64,000 nt of DNA, taken from NCBI RefSeq assembly GCF_012396365.1, contig NZ_JAAXPG010000037.1, positions 1 to 64,000 of the forward strand, given 5' to 3'. This document shows, piece after piece, positions 15,715 to 24,304 of the stretch. A program made the position numbers and the translations under genes. Source of the DNA: Nocardiopsis alborubida (GTDB lineage: Bacteria; Actinomycetota; Actinomycetes; Streptosporangiales; Streptosporangiaceae). Below the pieces are notes generated by a model. The model had not been told where the DNA came from. It made no database searches and saw only the letters and a list, made by a program, of their open reading frames with translations. Within the stretch, counting starts at the first letter, position 1; each line of letters starts with the position of its first letter.

Positions 15715-16127
15715 TGGGCGGAGGCAGCCCGAGCGCGTTCGTCATCGCCATCGCCGCGACCCTCCTGGCCTGCCTCGGCCTGGTCCACGACGGCGCCCAG
15801 ATGCTATGGGCCAAGACCCGGACCACCACCCTCGCCCACGAGGCCGCCCGGGCCGGTGCCCAGCACCTGGACGCTGACCTGCTGCGCACGGACACCCTCG
15901 CCCTCGACCGGAACGAGGCGCGCAGCGCGGCCCAGGACCACGCCCGGCTCGCGGGTGCAGGAGCGGGTGCGGGCACGAACGCGGCCGTGGGAGTGGACGT
16001 GGTTGTCAGCGCTGACGAGGTCACGGTCACCGTCACGACCGCCTACCGCCCGACTCTGCTCGTGGTGCTCGGAGAGGTCGAGATTGCCTCCCGCGCCACC
16101 GCTACCGCGCACACCCCGACCCCGTGA
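15714..16127 (+). CDS. TadE/TadG-like pseudopilin
   Basis: A 137-residue protein starting MGGGSPSAFVIAIAATLLAC. It thus lacks the long charged leader of its two upstream neighbours but keeps the hydrophobic helix followed by LVHDGAQMLWAKTRTTTLAH and EAARAGAQHLD, the pattern of TadE/G-like helicase-adjacent Tad proteins in actinobacteria. It is coupled to the previous gene (TGATG) and closes the pseudopilin set 34 bp before the BTAD protein. Confidence 0.75.
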   Translation: MGGGSPSAFVIAIAATLLACLGLVHDGAQMLWAKTRTTTLAHEAARAGAQHLDADLLRTDTLALDRNEARSAAQDHARLAGAGAGAGTNAAVGVDVVVSADEVTVTVTTAYRPTLLVVLGEVEIASRATATAHTPTP

Positions 16128-16161
16128 GACGCCGAGGGACAACGCTGGAAGAGGGGACGAC

Positions 16162-18717
16162 ATGCACCCGGTTCGAAAGGTCCTGGCCTGCGCGGCCACA
16201 CTCGCCCTGCTGGTCGCGCCGCCCGTCCTGCTCCAGCGCTGGCAGTGGCCCGCGCAGCTGGACGGGATGTCCTGGGACCACCTGTGGCTGACACTGATCA
16301 GCGCGACGCCGCCCACCGTGGTCCTTCAGGCGCTGACACTCGTGCTGCTCTGGGCGCTGTGGGGCACCTTCACCGGGCTGGTGCTCCTGGACGCGGCGGC
16401 TCTCCTGCGCGGGCGGGTGCCCAGGATCGGACTGCTGCGCCTGGCGGTGACCGGGGTCGCGGGAACCTCCGTCGCCGTGTCCGCGCCCGCTGTCGCCTCG
16501 GTGGCACCGGCTGACAGTGCGCTGACAACCGGCGAACAGGACGCGCGCGGCGAGGAAGGCGAGGAACCGGCCCACGTGCTGGAGCGCACCCGGATGCTGG
16601 CGGGCTTCGGGACCGACTCCGCCGAGCTCACACCCACCATGACGGAGGAACTGCTGCCCACCGTCGAACTCCTCCAGCTCTTCGGAGATCCGGGGGAGGC
16701 GGTCACCGTCACCGGGCACACTGACACGAACGGCCCCGACGCGTACAACCGCGCGCTGTCCGAACGCCGGGCCGAGTCCGTCGCCGCCTTCCTGACCGAA
16801 CAGCTGGGGGAGGGGTGGACCATCACGACCGAAGGCGCGGGTTCCGGGCAGCCGCGCAACCACCCCGACCTGGGCCAGGCCGCGGACCGGCGAGCGGAGA
16901 TCGCGTACACGCTGACCACCCAGCCCCGCGCGGCTGCTGACAGCTCGGCGGAGCAGAGCGAACGGGAGCCGAGTCCGCCCCCGGAGCAGGAACAGGAGAG
17001 GGACCGCGAGAGCAGGGAGCGCGAGAGTAGGGACTCCGAGAGTAAGGGCCGCGAGAGCGAAACGATGGACGACCTGGCTGACAGCGCGCTCACATCCGGT
17101 GAAGGGGAGGACACAGGGTTCTCCGGTACGAGCATGCTCGTCGGAGCCGCCGCGGGTGCGATCGCCGGAGCGGTCGGCGGACGGCTCACCGCACCTCGAC
17201 GCCGTGAAGTCCGTCGGGGCGGGGCCGATCCGCTGGCGGGTGGGGAGTTGGCCGTACCCGAGCCCGAGGAGGTTTCCGGCGTTGAGGTCCTCCAGAGCGC
17301 CGGAACGGAACTGGTCTCGGCAGGGGGATATCTGAGGGTTGCCGACAGCCTGGCTGTCAGCGCACGCGACGGGCTCAGCGTGACCGGAACCCATGGGGCG
17401 GGAGTGTGCGCCTCCGTCATCGGTCGGGCCTTGGAGGAGGAGCACACCACGGTCATCACCACCCAGGACGTCCTGGCGCGGGCGGGAGCGCCGGAAGACA
17501 CGGATGTCCCCGGTCTGGTGGTGTGCCCCGACACCGCGTCGGCGATCACCGAGACCGAGCTGGCCTACATCAGCGCCGTGCGCCTGGAGGACGAGGAGGA
17601 AGCCGTTGCCACTCCCTCGTGGACGCTGCTCGTGGTGGAGTCTCCCGAGGAGGGGCGAGTCAGCGACCGGCTGGACATGGTGACCAGGGGTTCGACCGAC
17701 AGCGGCACCGTTGTCCTGGTTCTGGGGGAGGGATGGCCCTCGCCCACGGTCCGCTGCGACGCCCTCGACACGGTGGAGGTCACCGACGCGGACGGGGGCG
17801 GGACCACCGTGTACGACGGCCTTCGCCTGTCGCACATGGACGCGGCTGCTTTCTCGGTGTGTCTCGGCACTGACACAGAGGGGCTGTCAGCAGCTGAAGA
17901 GGCTGAGGAAGAAGAGGAGGACGTTTCATGCTTGCCGACGGTGGAGGAACCCGAACTTTCCGAGGAGGGGGAGGGCTCGGTGAAGCCGCGGCTGCGGCTG
18001 TGCCTGTTCGGGCCTCAGCCCAGGGTCGTGCTGGACGACGCCGATGTCGGGGCACGCATGCGCGGTTCCACGCGCCGTATGCTCGCCCTCCTGGCGCTCC
18101 ACCCGGACGGGATGGGCACAGAGGCGCTCACCGACGCCCTGTTCTCCCACTCCGCTGAGAGCAAGGCCCGAGGCCTTCGTAACACCGCGTCCAGCGACGC
18201 GCGCCGCGTGATCCGCGAGGCGTTGGGGGACGGCGAGGCCGAGATCCTGGAGGTCACCTCGGGCCGGTACCGGATTCTCCGCGAAGCCGTTGACGTGGAC
18301 GTGTGGTGCTTCGACGCTGCGCTCAGGGCCGCGAGCGCGACCCGGGACGCGGAACAGCGTCTGGCGTATCTGCGGATCGCGGCGGCGGAGTACACGCACG
18401 AGCTGCTGTCCGAGGTGGAGTTGCCGTGGATCGAGGAGAAGCGCCAGGCCTACCGTCGAGCCGCTGCCGACTGCTTTGTCAGCCTCGCCAAGGCCAATGA
18501 GGGGCCGGAGCAGGGGCTGGTCTGGTTGGAGCGGGCGAGGGAGTCCGACGGCCTGAACGAGGCCGTCTACCAGGAGATCATGCGGACCCAGGCGGCTTTG
18601 GGGCGGTTGGACGCGGTCGAGCGTGCCTACCAAGAGCTCAGCGAGCGGCTCAAGGCCATGCGCGCTCGTCCCAGCGTCACCACGAGCAAGCTCTTCCAGG
18701 AGCTGCTCGGTCGTTGA
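16162..18717 (+). CDS. Membrane OmpA-like/BTAD fusion protein of the Tad locus
   Basis: An 851-residue protein. Two N-terminal membrane segments (about 7-24 and 54-80) and a third near 92-112 are followed by an OmpA-like peptidoglycan-binding domain (about 148-250) with GHTDTNG, ALSERRAESV and ADRRAEIAY. Next come a Glu/Arg/Ser-rich charged linker (260-300), a hydrophobic Gly/Ala stretch (about 326-340), a region of unknown fold (380-600), an acidic run, and a C-terminal winged-helix plus BTAD module (about 675-851; RRMLALLALHPDGMG, EYTHELLSEVELPW). Tad-linked actinobacterial BTAD proteins usually carry LysM; here OmpA takes that place. ATG at 16162 has a GAGGGGAC site. A role coupling cell-wall state to transcription or assembly is inference. 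Confidence 0.75.
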   Translation: MHPVRKVLACAATLALLVAPPVLLQRWQWPAQLDGMSWDHLWLTLISATPPTVVLQALTLVLLWALWGTFTGLVLLDAAALLRGRVPRIGLLRLAVTGVAGTSVAVSAPAVASVAPADSALTTGEQDARGEEGEEPAHVLERTRMLAGFGTDSAELTPTMTEELLPTVELLQLFGDPGEAVTVTGHTDTNGPDAYNRALSERRAESVAAFLTEQLGEGWTITTEGAGSGQPRNHPDLGQAADRRAEIAYTLTTQPRAAADSSAEQSEREPSPPPEQEQERDRESRERESRDSESKGRESETMDDLADSALTSGEGEDTGFSGTSMLVGAAAGAIAGAVGGRLTAPRRREVRRGGADPLAGGELAVPEPEEVSGVEVLQSAGTELVSAGGYLRVADSLAVSARDGLSVTGTHGAGVCASVIGRALEEEHTTVITTQDVLARAGAPEDTDVPGLVVCPDTASAITETELAYISAVRLEDEEEAVATPSWTLLVVESPEEGRVSDRLDMVTRGSTDSGTVVLVLGEGWPSPTVRCDALDTVEVTDADGGGTTVYDGLRLSHMDAAAFSVCLGTDTEGLSAAEEAEEEEEDVSCLPTVEEPELSEEGEGSVKPRLRLCLFGPQPRVVLDDADVGARMRGSTRRMLALLALHPDGMGTEALTDALFSHSAESKARGLRNTASSDARRVIREALGDGEAEILEVTSGRYRILREAVDVDVWCFDAALRAASATRDAEQRLAYLRIAAAEYTHELLSEVELPWIEEKRQAYRRAAADCFVSLAKANEGPEQGLVWLERARESDGLNEAVYQEIMRTQAALGRLDAVERAYQELSERLKAMRARPSVTTSKLFQELLGR

Positions 18718-18859
18718 GGTTTCGTTGGCTGGGATGCTGGTGGAGCTGGGCGCCGACTGTGTGAGTATGGACGCGGAACGGGCGTTGGAGAGATCTTAAG
18801 CAAGCTCTCCGCATAGATTGCGAGGAGATAACGGCCCGCGTTTTCGCAGGTCGTTAAGC
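18718..18859 (+). promoter_or_regulatory. Leader of CRISPR array 1
   Basis: This 142-bp stretch follows the BTAD stop and precedes the first repeat. The last part (GCGTTTTCGCAGGTCGTTA) recurs in the array 2 leader and, more diverged, in the relic at 3922-4055; a short version (TTCGCAGGTCGTTGACT) precedes array 3. A small hairpin GGAGAG/CTCTCC is at about 18789-18812. Leaders carry the promoter and the integration signal, so the array is read rightward with the newest spacers on the left. Confidence 0.7.
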
Positions 18860-20350
18860 GTGAGCCCCGCGCACGCGGGGATGGACCGGGCACGCGGGTC
18901 CCGGCGGCTGCCAAGCCCGCGTGAGCCCCGCGCACGCGGGGATGGACCGAACCGGCCGCCGCCCCACCCAGAGAGGGCTCTGTGAGCCCCGCGCACGCGG
19001 GGATGGACCGAGCGCCAACGACGGCCTGGGTGGACAGTACGGGTGAGCCCCGCGCACGCGGGGATGGACCGCGCACGGATGCAGGATCAGAGGATTGTTG
19101 ACCGTGAGCCCCGCGCACGCGGGGATGGACCGGCGCAGAACATGATGTCGGAGTTTCGGTTAACGTGAGCCCCGCGCACGCGGGGATGGACCGGGCAAGC
19201 GCGCTTGGAGCCTGGACGACTTCCGTGAGCCCCGCGCACGCGGGGATGGACCGCCGAGGGCATCAACATCGACCACGCCGCCATGGTGAGCCCCGCGCAC
19301 GCGGGGATGGACCGACGGCCCCCGGGGACACCCCGGCGGCCGGTGAGTGAGCCCCGCGCACGCGGGGATGGACCGTTAGGTGACTAGCTTCTGAGGTTCT
19401 TAGGTGTGTGAGCCCCGCGCACGCGGGGATGGACCGCAGGCCGAATATGAGCGGATCTCGGGGGAGATGTGAGCCCCGCGCACGCGGGGATGGACCGTTC
19501 GGCGGCCCCCGGGACTCCCCAGCCCTGACGTGAGCCCCGCGCACGCGGGGATGGACCGCCCTGGAGGACCTGAACGACATCGAGGCGGCCGTGAGCCCCG
19601 CGCACGCGGGGATGGACCGCCACAGCACGACCAGGGCCAGGCCGAGGGGGAGTGAGCCCCGCGCACGCGGGGATGGACCGGCCCAGGCCCGCAAGAACGG
19701 CACCGACAAGAAGTGAGCCCCGCGCACGCGGGGATGGACCGTGGTCCCGCCTCCAGGTCAGATGGGCGGCTGCCGTGAGCCCCGCGCACGCGGGGATGGA
19801 CCGCCCACACGCGGGCCCTGGAGGACGAGAACCAGGTGAGCCCCGCGCACGCGGGGATGGACCGGTGGAACAGGTGCAGGACGGTCTCGAACCGGCGTGA
19901 GCCCCGCGCACGCGGGGATGGACCGGCTCGGACGCTGCACGTCCACCAGGTGGCGGAGTGAGCCCCGCGCACGCGGGGATGGACCGCCGCCGAGGTCTAC
20001 GAGGCCGCCCTAGGGGAGGTGAGCCCCGCGCACGCGGGGATGGACCGGTGCGCGCGGCGGTGCCGATGGCGCGGTCGGGTGAGCCCCGCGCACGCGGGGA
20101 TGGACCGAGTCTGGCCGTGCGCCACCAGTACCACGAGCAGTGAGCCCCGCGCACGCGGGGATGGACCGACCCCGAGACCGCCGACCTGTTCCTCACCGGC
20201 GTGAGCCCCGCGCACGCGGGGATGGACCGGTACTCATGGACGAGCGGCTAGGGCACACGGAGTGAGCCCCGCGCACGCGGGGATGGACCGGCCTGCCACT
20301 GGGCCGTGCTGACCCCCTCCGCGTGAGCCCCGCGCACGCGGGGATGGACC
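18860..20350 (+). CRISPR. CRISPR array 1, type I-E repeats, 25 repeats and 24 spacers
   Basis: Twenty-five copies of a 29-nt repeat (starts GTGAGCCCCGCGCACG and ends GGGGATGGACCG), starting at 18860, 18921, 18982 and so on to 20323, with a period of mostly 61 bp. Spacers are 31-33 nt. The repeat holds the CCCCGCGCACGCGGGG stem typical of type I-E crRNAs in actinobacteria. The repeats are essentially identical; the last differs only at its final base, where the array ends. Spacer 2 (18950-18981) is identical to spacer 2 of array 2. No cas gene is in the window, so Cascade, Cas3 and Cas1-Cas2 must be encoded elsewhere if the array is active. Confidence 0.98.
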
Positions 20351-20485
20351 CTAGGCATGGTGCCGGTTGTTGACCGAGCGTGTGGTGATGCCGAGCAGGT
20401 CGGCGATCTGGCTGCCGAGCAGGCTGTCCTCTTCTAACAGGGTGGCGGTGGTCACGCGGCGGTGTTGTTGCCCGGTGGCGTTCAT
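20351..20485 (-). CDS. 44-residue HTH-like small protein abutting array 1
   Basis: A leftward frame from the ATG at 20485, with a GGGAGG site five bases upstream, encoding a 44-residue peptide ending LLGSQIADLLGITTRSVNNR, which looks like a helix-turn-helix recognition half. Its TAG stop is immediately next to the last CRISPR repeat. It may be a real mini-protein or the N-terminal remnant of a larger regulator cut off by the array. No family is recognised. Confidence 0.35.
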   Translation of the reverse strand: MNATGQQHRRVTTATLLEEDSLLGSQIADLLGITTRSVNNRHHA

Positions 20486-20654
20486 AGCAGCCTCCCAGAA
20501 CTACTCCTACCAGGAGCCCCGCTCGCCCTGAACCGAACAATCAAAGCTCAATCAGGGTCCGCCAACAGTTGTCGGGAAAAGAACCAAAGATCAGGGTGTA
20601 TGACATTTGTCATGCGCCCTGTGTCCAACTGTGCGAAATTCAACTATTTGCATA

Positions 20655-20683
20655 TTGACCGATTGGTGGTCAGTGTCTATATT
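20655..20683 (+). promoter_or_regulatory. Near-consensus promoter of the secreted-protein gene
   Basis: TTGACC (20655-20660) and TATATT (20678-20683) are 17 bp apart in an AT-rich island, a good housekeeping-type sigma promoter. Two dyads lie near it: ATGACATTTGTCAT at 20600-20613, a perfect palindrome, and TGACC/GGTCA overlapping the -35. The expected transcript would begin near 20690, about 60 bp before the signal-peptide reading frame. Confidence 0.6.
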
Positions 20684-20750
20684 ATTTCTGTCTTCTTCTT
20701 TGGGTTGATAGCTGAGGGATTTTTTTACATTTCCCTCGGAGAGGCATGCA

Positions 20751-21194
20751 GTAAGGAAGAGATTCATCGCAGCTCTGACGGCTTCTGCGGTCACCTTGTC
20801 CACCCCAGACGTGGCAAACGCCCAGGAGGCGGTGGGTCCGTCAGAGCTGGCGAGTTCTCCTGAGGTGGTCACCAGCGCGGTGTTCTCCGGCGCCGGACCG
20901 CTTGCCGAAAGCGTTCTGCGTGTTGTGCTTCTGGAGGAGATCAGCCAGGAAGACTGCGACACCATGGTCGAGGAGGTCGTGGATCTGATGACCGAGACCG
21001 ACCCCGAAGCGGTTGAGGGAATCACCGAAGGCCTGACGAGTGGTTCCCCCCTCAAGGTCGAGCAGGCACCGGAGGACGGCACCGACCTCATGGTCGAGAT
21101 CGCCGGGGACGACGATCAGGTCACGCCGGACTCCCCCTGTGGTTTCGTCGCGGTCGCCGTGGCCCCGCCTGTCGTCGTGTTTCAGAGGCGCTGA
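20751..21194 (+). pseudogene. Secreted acidic protein whose start codon appears lost (GTA)
   Basis: From 20751 the frame reads VRKRFIAALTASAVTLSTP, a convincing signal peptide, then an acidic domain of about 130 residues ending CGFVAVAVAPPVVVF. The codon where initiation is expected, ten bases after GGAG (20738) and downstream of a good promoter, is GTA, which is not a start codon; GTG would fit perfectly. The only ATG nearby (20746) runs into TAA two codons later. In-frame alternatives are CTG at 20712 and TTG at 20796, the latter removing the signal peptide and lacking a binding site. Either the gene is recently inactivated or it uses an unusual start. The family is not recognised. Confidence 0.5.
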
Positions 21195-21398
21195 TCCTCT
21201 ACACGGTACGCCCCGGCGACACGTTGCCCCGCTGGGTATCCGACAGGCTCTCCAGAACGCAGGGCGATGGAAAGGGGAAACCTCCTCAGCGGCGGAGCGC
21301 CGCGAATACACGGTCACTCCAGAAGGGAAAGAAAACACGTGGATTTCAGGAACCTTCCCGGAACGTCTGGGCAACTCGTTCCAGCCGCCGTCGAGCGG

Positions 21399-21800
21399 AT
21401 GGAGGGAGGTGCGCTGGTATGGACCTCCATTGTGGTCCTCGCTACTGCGGCCCTGCTCCTCGTCGCCGCCTACGCCGGAGCCAGGGGCAAGTTGCGACCC
21501 AACCCCTATCTCGGTATCCGGACCACCTTCACCGCGGGCAGCGATGAGGCCTGGTACGAGGTGCACCGCAGAGCCGCTCCCTGGTTGGCGACCTCTGGAA
21601 TCGCCATGGCCGTCGGTGGAGTTGCTCTCTTCCTGATCGAGGACGGAGGATTCCAGATGGGGGTGTTGCTCGTGGCCGCCGCCGTGGGTCTGACCACGGT
21701 TGCCGCGGGTGCGCTCACGAGCTCCTGGGCAGTGCGCGATCGTATGGCCCGGCGCGATCACGCCTCAGGTGGGAACTCCTCCGGGCGGGGAGGAGAGTGA
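21399..21800 (+). CDS. SdpI-family membrane protein
   Basis: A 133-residue protein with three transmembrane segments (VWTSIVVLATAALLLVAAYA; GIAMAVGGVALFLI; VLLVAAAVGLTTVAAGAL) and the SdpI signature LRPNPYLGIRTTFT followed by DEAWYEVHRRAAPW. SdpI of Bacillus is an immunity protein against the SdpC toxin; actinobacterial relatives have no proven role. The upstream in-frame extension (from 21267) is Arg-rich and uncharacteristic, so I start at the ATG at 21399. No toxin gene is recognised beside it, though the broken secreted protein just upstream is worth noting. Confidence 0.75.
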   Translation: MEGGALVWTSIVVLATAALLLVAAYAGARGKLRPNPYLGIRTTFTAGSDEAWYEVHRRAAPWLATSGIAMAVGGVALFLIEDGGFQMGVLLVAAAVGLTTVAAGALTSSWAVRDRMARRDHASGGNSSGRGGE

Positions 21801-21909
21801 TGCCGACCGGAACGGACCGTTTCCCCCGGCTCCCTGTGCCTGTGCCGACGAAACTCTCTCCGGGCCTCACCGGAACAGGTGGATGACCGCGATGAACAGA
21901 TTCCAAGAC

Positions 21910-22110
21910 ATGAGCCGTGTCCCCGCAGCGGGCCTGTTCCTGTAAGACCGGGACTGCGGCTTCTGCCAGCGCTCGGTGGACTTCGCCAGATACCGCGTGC
22001 GCAGTGAGGTGGCCTTCACCCCGTGGCAGGACTTCGATCTGGCCGGCGCCGGACTCACCCCTGCTGAGGCCAACGCCCAGGTGGATGGATGGGCACGCCA
22101 GAAATGGTCT
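21910..22110 (+). pseudogene. DCC-family thiol-disulphide oxidoreductase, broken
   Basis: From ATG at 21910 the frame reads MSRVPAAGLFL, then TAA (21943-21945), then DRDCGFCQRSVDFARYRVRS and FTPWQDFDLAGAGLTPAEAN. The DCC family starts with a strand ending YDGDCGFC; the stop stands exactly where the Tyr codon should be, so TAC or TAT has become TAA. The second half of the domain is also missing after about 22100. The CxxC active site (CGFC) is intact but would not be reached. Confidence 0.75.
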
Positions 22111-22289
22111 GGGCGCTGGGCGCGGGCATCGCCGCCGCGGGTGCCGTACTGGGCGTCTGGCACTGGCGCGCGGCCCCGGTCGAGGCGGGGAAGTGGCGCT
22201 GGCTGCACGTCCCTGTGTTCACACTGTCGGTCCTGGTGTCCTCAGTGGTGCGGGCCGGGGCGCTCTGGGGAACACTGGCGGTCTGGTAG
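22089..22289 (+). CDS. Small membrane protein, hypothetical
   Basis: A 66-residue frame with two hydrophobic segments (MVWALGAGIAAAGAVLGVW and WLHVPVFTLSVLVSSVVRAG). Its ribosome binding site is weak. It starts inside the decayed DCC gene, so it could be a real small membrane protein or a remnant fused by deletion. I recognise no family. Confidence 0.4.
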   Translation: MGTPEMVWALGAGIAAAGAVLGVWHWRAAPVEAGKWRWLHVPVFTLSVLVSSVVRAGALWGTLAVW

Positions 22290-22370
22290 CCATGGCGCGC
22301 AGGACGACACGGCCACCTCGGTACCCGTCCCGGGTCGTGCGGCGGCTGGGCACGGGAACCCGCCTCCCCG

Positions 22371-23042
22371 TCATGCGCGGTGACGGCCGTACCAGAGGGC
22401 GAGCTGAGTGCGGTCGCGCAGGTTCAACTTGCGGAGGGCGTTCGTCACGTGATTGCGGACGGTGCCCTCGGTGATGAACAGACGCCGCGCGATGCCCTGG
22501 TTGGCCTCGCCCTCGCTGATCAGCCCGACCACCTCGAATTCGCGTGCGGACAACGGTCCCGGGTCGGGTGTCGCCAGCGGTGCGGCTGGTGCGCGTGGCG
22601 AACTCACCTCCTTGATGAGACGGTCCGCGACCGCACCGGTGAGGACACTCTCCCCGCGCGCGACCCGACGCAGTACGTCGGCTACCTCCTCGGGCTCAGC
22701 ATCCTTGAGCAGGTAGCCCCTGGCCCCGGAGCGCAGCCCCTCGAACAGGTACTCGTCCTCCTCGAACGCCGTGAGGACCACGGGCCTGATCGAGGGGTAC
22801 GACTCCTGGAGCCGTTTCAGCAGGGTGATGCCGTCCATGACCGGCATGTGGATGTCGACGAGCGCGGCGTGCGGCAGGCGCTCCTCGTCACACGAGGCGA
22901 GGAGGTCCAGCGCGGCTTGCCCGTGTTCGGACACCCCTACGACCTCAATGCCTTCCTCCGGGGTCAGAAGGCGGGCGAGGCCGCGGCGCATCAGGGCTTG
23001 GTCGTCCACGATCAGGACTCGCACCGGTCCCTCATGCTTCAC
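22371..23042 (-). CDS. NarL/LuxR-type response regulator
   Basis: A 223-residue two-component regulator. The receiver domain (about 7-125) has the acidic pair in VLIVDDQALM, the phosphoacceptor Asp in ALVDIHMPVMDG, Thr in VVLTAFEED and Lys in GYLLKDA. The C-terminal LuxR helix-turn-helix (about 160-220) reads LSAREFEVVGLISEG and GTVRNHVTNALRKL. It overlaps the kinase gene by four bases (ATGA), so the pair is co-translated and surely works together. The target genes are unknown; no transporter sits beside it, although such systems often control ABC exporters. Confidence 0.92.
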   Translation of the reverse strand: MKHEGPVRVLIVDDQALMRRGLARLLTPEEGIEVVGVSEHGQAALDLLASCDEERLPHAALVDIHMPVMDGITLLKRLQESYPSIRPVVLTAFEEDEYLFEGLRSGARGYLLKDAEPEEVADVLRRVARGESVLTGAVADRLIKEVSSPRAPAAPLATPDPGPLSAREFEVVGLISEGEANQGIARRLFITEGTVRNHVTNALRKLNLRDRTQLALWYGRHRA

Positions 23043-24304
23043 TGCGTCTCCTCCATGAGGTAGGCGGGCTGGCAGGGGACACGGGCGGAGAGGCGGAATC
23101 CCCCTTCGGGTCGGTTGCCCGTGTGGAGGTTTCCGCCCAAGGAGATGAGACGTTCCTCCAGCGAGGACAAGCCGAAGCCCGAAGCCCGGTGACCTTCGGC
23201 GACTCCTATTCCGTCATCGACGACATCGACCTCCGCAGTGCCCTCCCTGATTCTGACATCCACGGTGATCCTGTCCGCCTGGGAGTACCGCAGTGCATTG
23301 GTCAGCCCTTCCTGCACGGTGCGGTACAACGCGAGTTCGACTTCGCCGTCCATATCGTCCGGCCACGTACCGACGAGACGGAACTCGGTGTGCACGCCCG
23401 TGTCCCTGAACGCTGTGGTGAGCCCCTGTAGAGCCTCAGGCCCGTTGAGCTGCTCCAGACCGAGGGGCTTGAGAGCGCGAACCCAGCGGCGGGTCTCGAC
23501 CAACGCCTCCCCGGCCAGCCGATACGCGTCATCGATTTCCTCACGGACCACCTCTGGGAGCCCGTCCGCCGAGCGTCGTGCACTGGACAGGCAGAGTTTG
23601 ATGCCGGTGAGGTAGTGACCGGTGCTGTCATGCATCTCTCTGGCCATGCGCCCGCGCTCCTCCTCAACCGCGAGTTCACGAACCCTCGAAGAGTAATGCC
23701 GCAGTTTGCGGTGGGCCTCGGTGAGCTCCCCGAGTAGCTCACGGGTCTGTCGTGCCCTGCGACCGGCGGACAGCAAGGACGCAACGACGATGAGCACACC
23801 GAGGCAGTACCCCAGGAGCAGGGCACCGTTCGTTGCCGCCAAGGAGGTCGGCATCAATGGATGGAGCGCTCCTGTGGCGAAGTTCGCCAGACCGAACGCG
23901 AGACAGACGGCGAGCGCGGCCAGCAGGTTGTGCGCGTACAGGGCGTGTGCAACAGAAACGACAATAATAAAGTAGTGGCCGAAGTCGAGTACCGGAAAGA
24001 GGAGAACGGTAGATCCCAGGAAGACGAAGGACAGGGATCTGCGCGTCAACGACTCCTCTGGTTTCCAGGGAAGGAAAGGCCAGAGTGCGATGGCGGGGAC
24101 ATAGAAAGCAAGAAGGGAAAAGAATATCCAGTTGCCATGTATCCACTGATCTGGAACGAAGTGGCCCTGGGTGTACGCGGAAACGGAGCGTGATGCCAGT
24201 GCGATGAGAATGGACGTCCAGAACAGAACCCTCAGGGATAGGGGGCAGGTATCTCCCGAGCTATGGCCCGAGAACATCAACGTCTTGAGAGACGGAGTGG
24301 GCAT
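23039..24304 (-). CDS. Sensor histidine kinase, HisKA_3 type
   Basis: A 421-residue membrane kinase. About six hydrophobic segments lie in the first 180 residues (for example SLRVLFWTSILIALASRS and FGHYFIIVVSVAHALYAH), then a coiled region and the dimerisation box MAREMHDSTGHYLTGI with the phosphoacceptor His. The HATPase domain has GLTNALRYSQA (N-box) and VVDDGIGVAEGHRASGFGLSSLEERL (G boxes). The box usually begins RELHD; here it is REMHD. The start is the leftmost ATG of the frame, with an AT-rich promoter region upstream. It has no recognisable extracellular sensor, so it probably senses through its membrane helices. Confidence 0.9.
   Translation of the reverse strand: MPTPSLKTLMFSGHSSGDTCPLSLRVLFWTSILIALASRSVSAYTQGHFVPDQWIHGNWIFFSLLAFYVPAIALWPFLPWKPEESLTRRSLSFVFLGSTVLLFPVLDFGHYFIIVVSVAHALYAHNLLAALAVCLAFGLANFATGALHPLMPTSLAATNGALLLGYCLGVLIVVASLLSAGRRARQTRELLGELTEAHRKLRHYSSRVRELAVEEERGRMAREMHDSTGHYLTGIKLCLSSARRSADGLPEVVREEIDDAYRLAGEALVETRRWVRALKPLGLEQLNGPEALQGLTTAFRDTGVHTEFRLVGTWPDDMDGEVELALYRTVQEGLTNALRYSQADRITVDVRIREGTAEVDVVDDGIGVAEGHRASGFGLSSLEERLISLGGNLHTGNRPEGGFRLSARVPCQPAYLMEETQ

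Noticed and set aside
18860-20350. Several long reading frames across array 1 with repeated SPAHAGMDR or RGSIPACAGLT-like peptides
   Set aside because: They are translations of the CRISPR repeats and spacers, not proteins. The same holds for 25234-26237 and 45219-46712.
21203-21310. A LysM-like peptide YTVRPGDTLPRW downstream of the start-less secreted protein
   Set aside because: Only the first strand of a LysM is present, with no start and no continuation; too short to call even as a relic.
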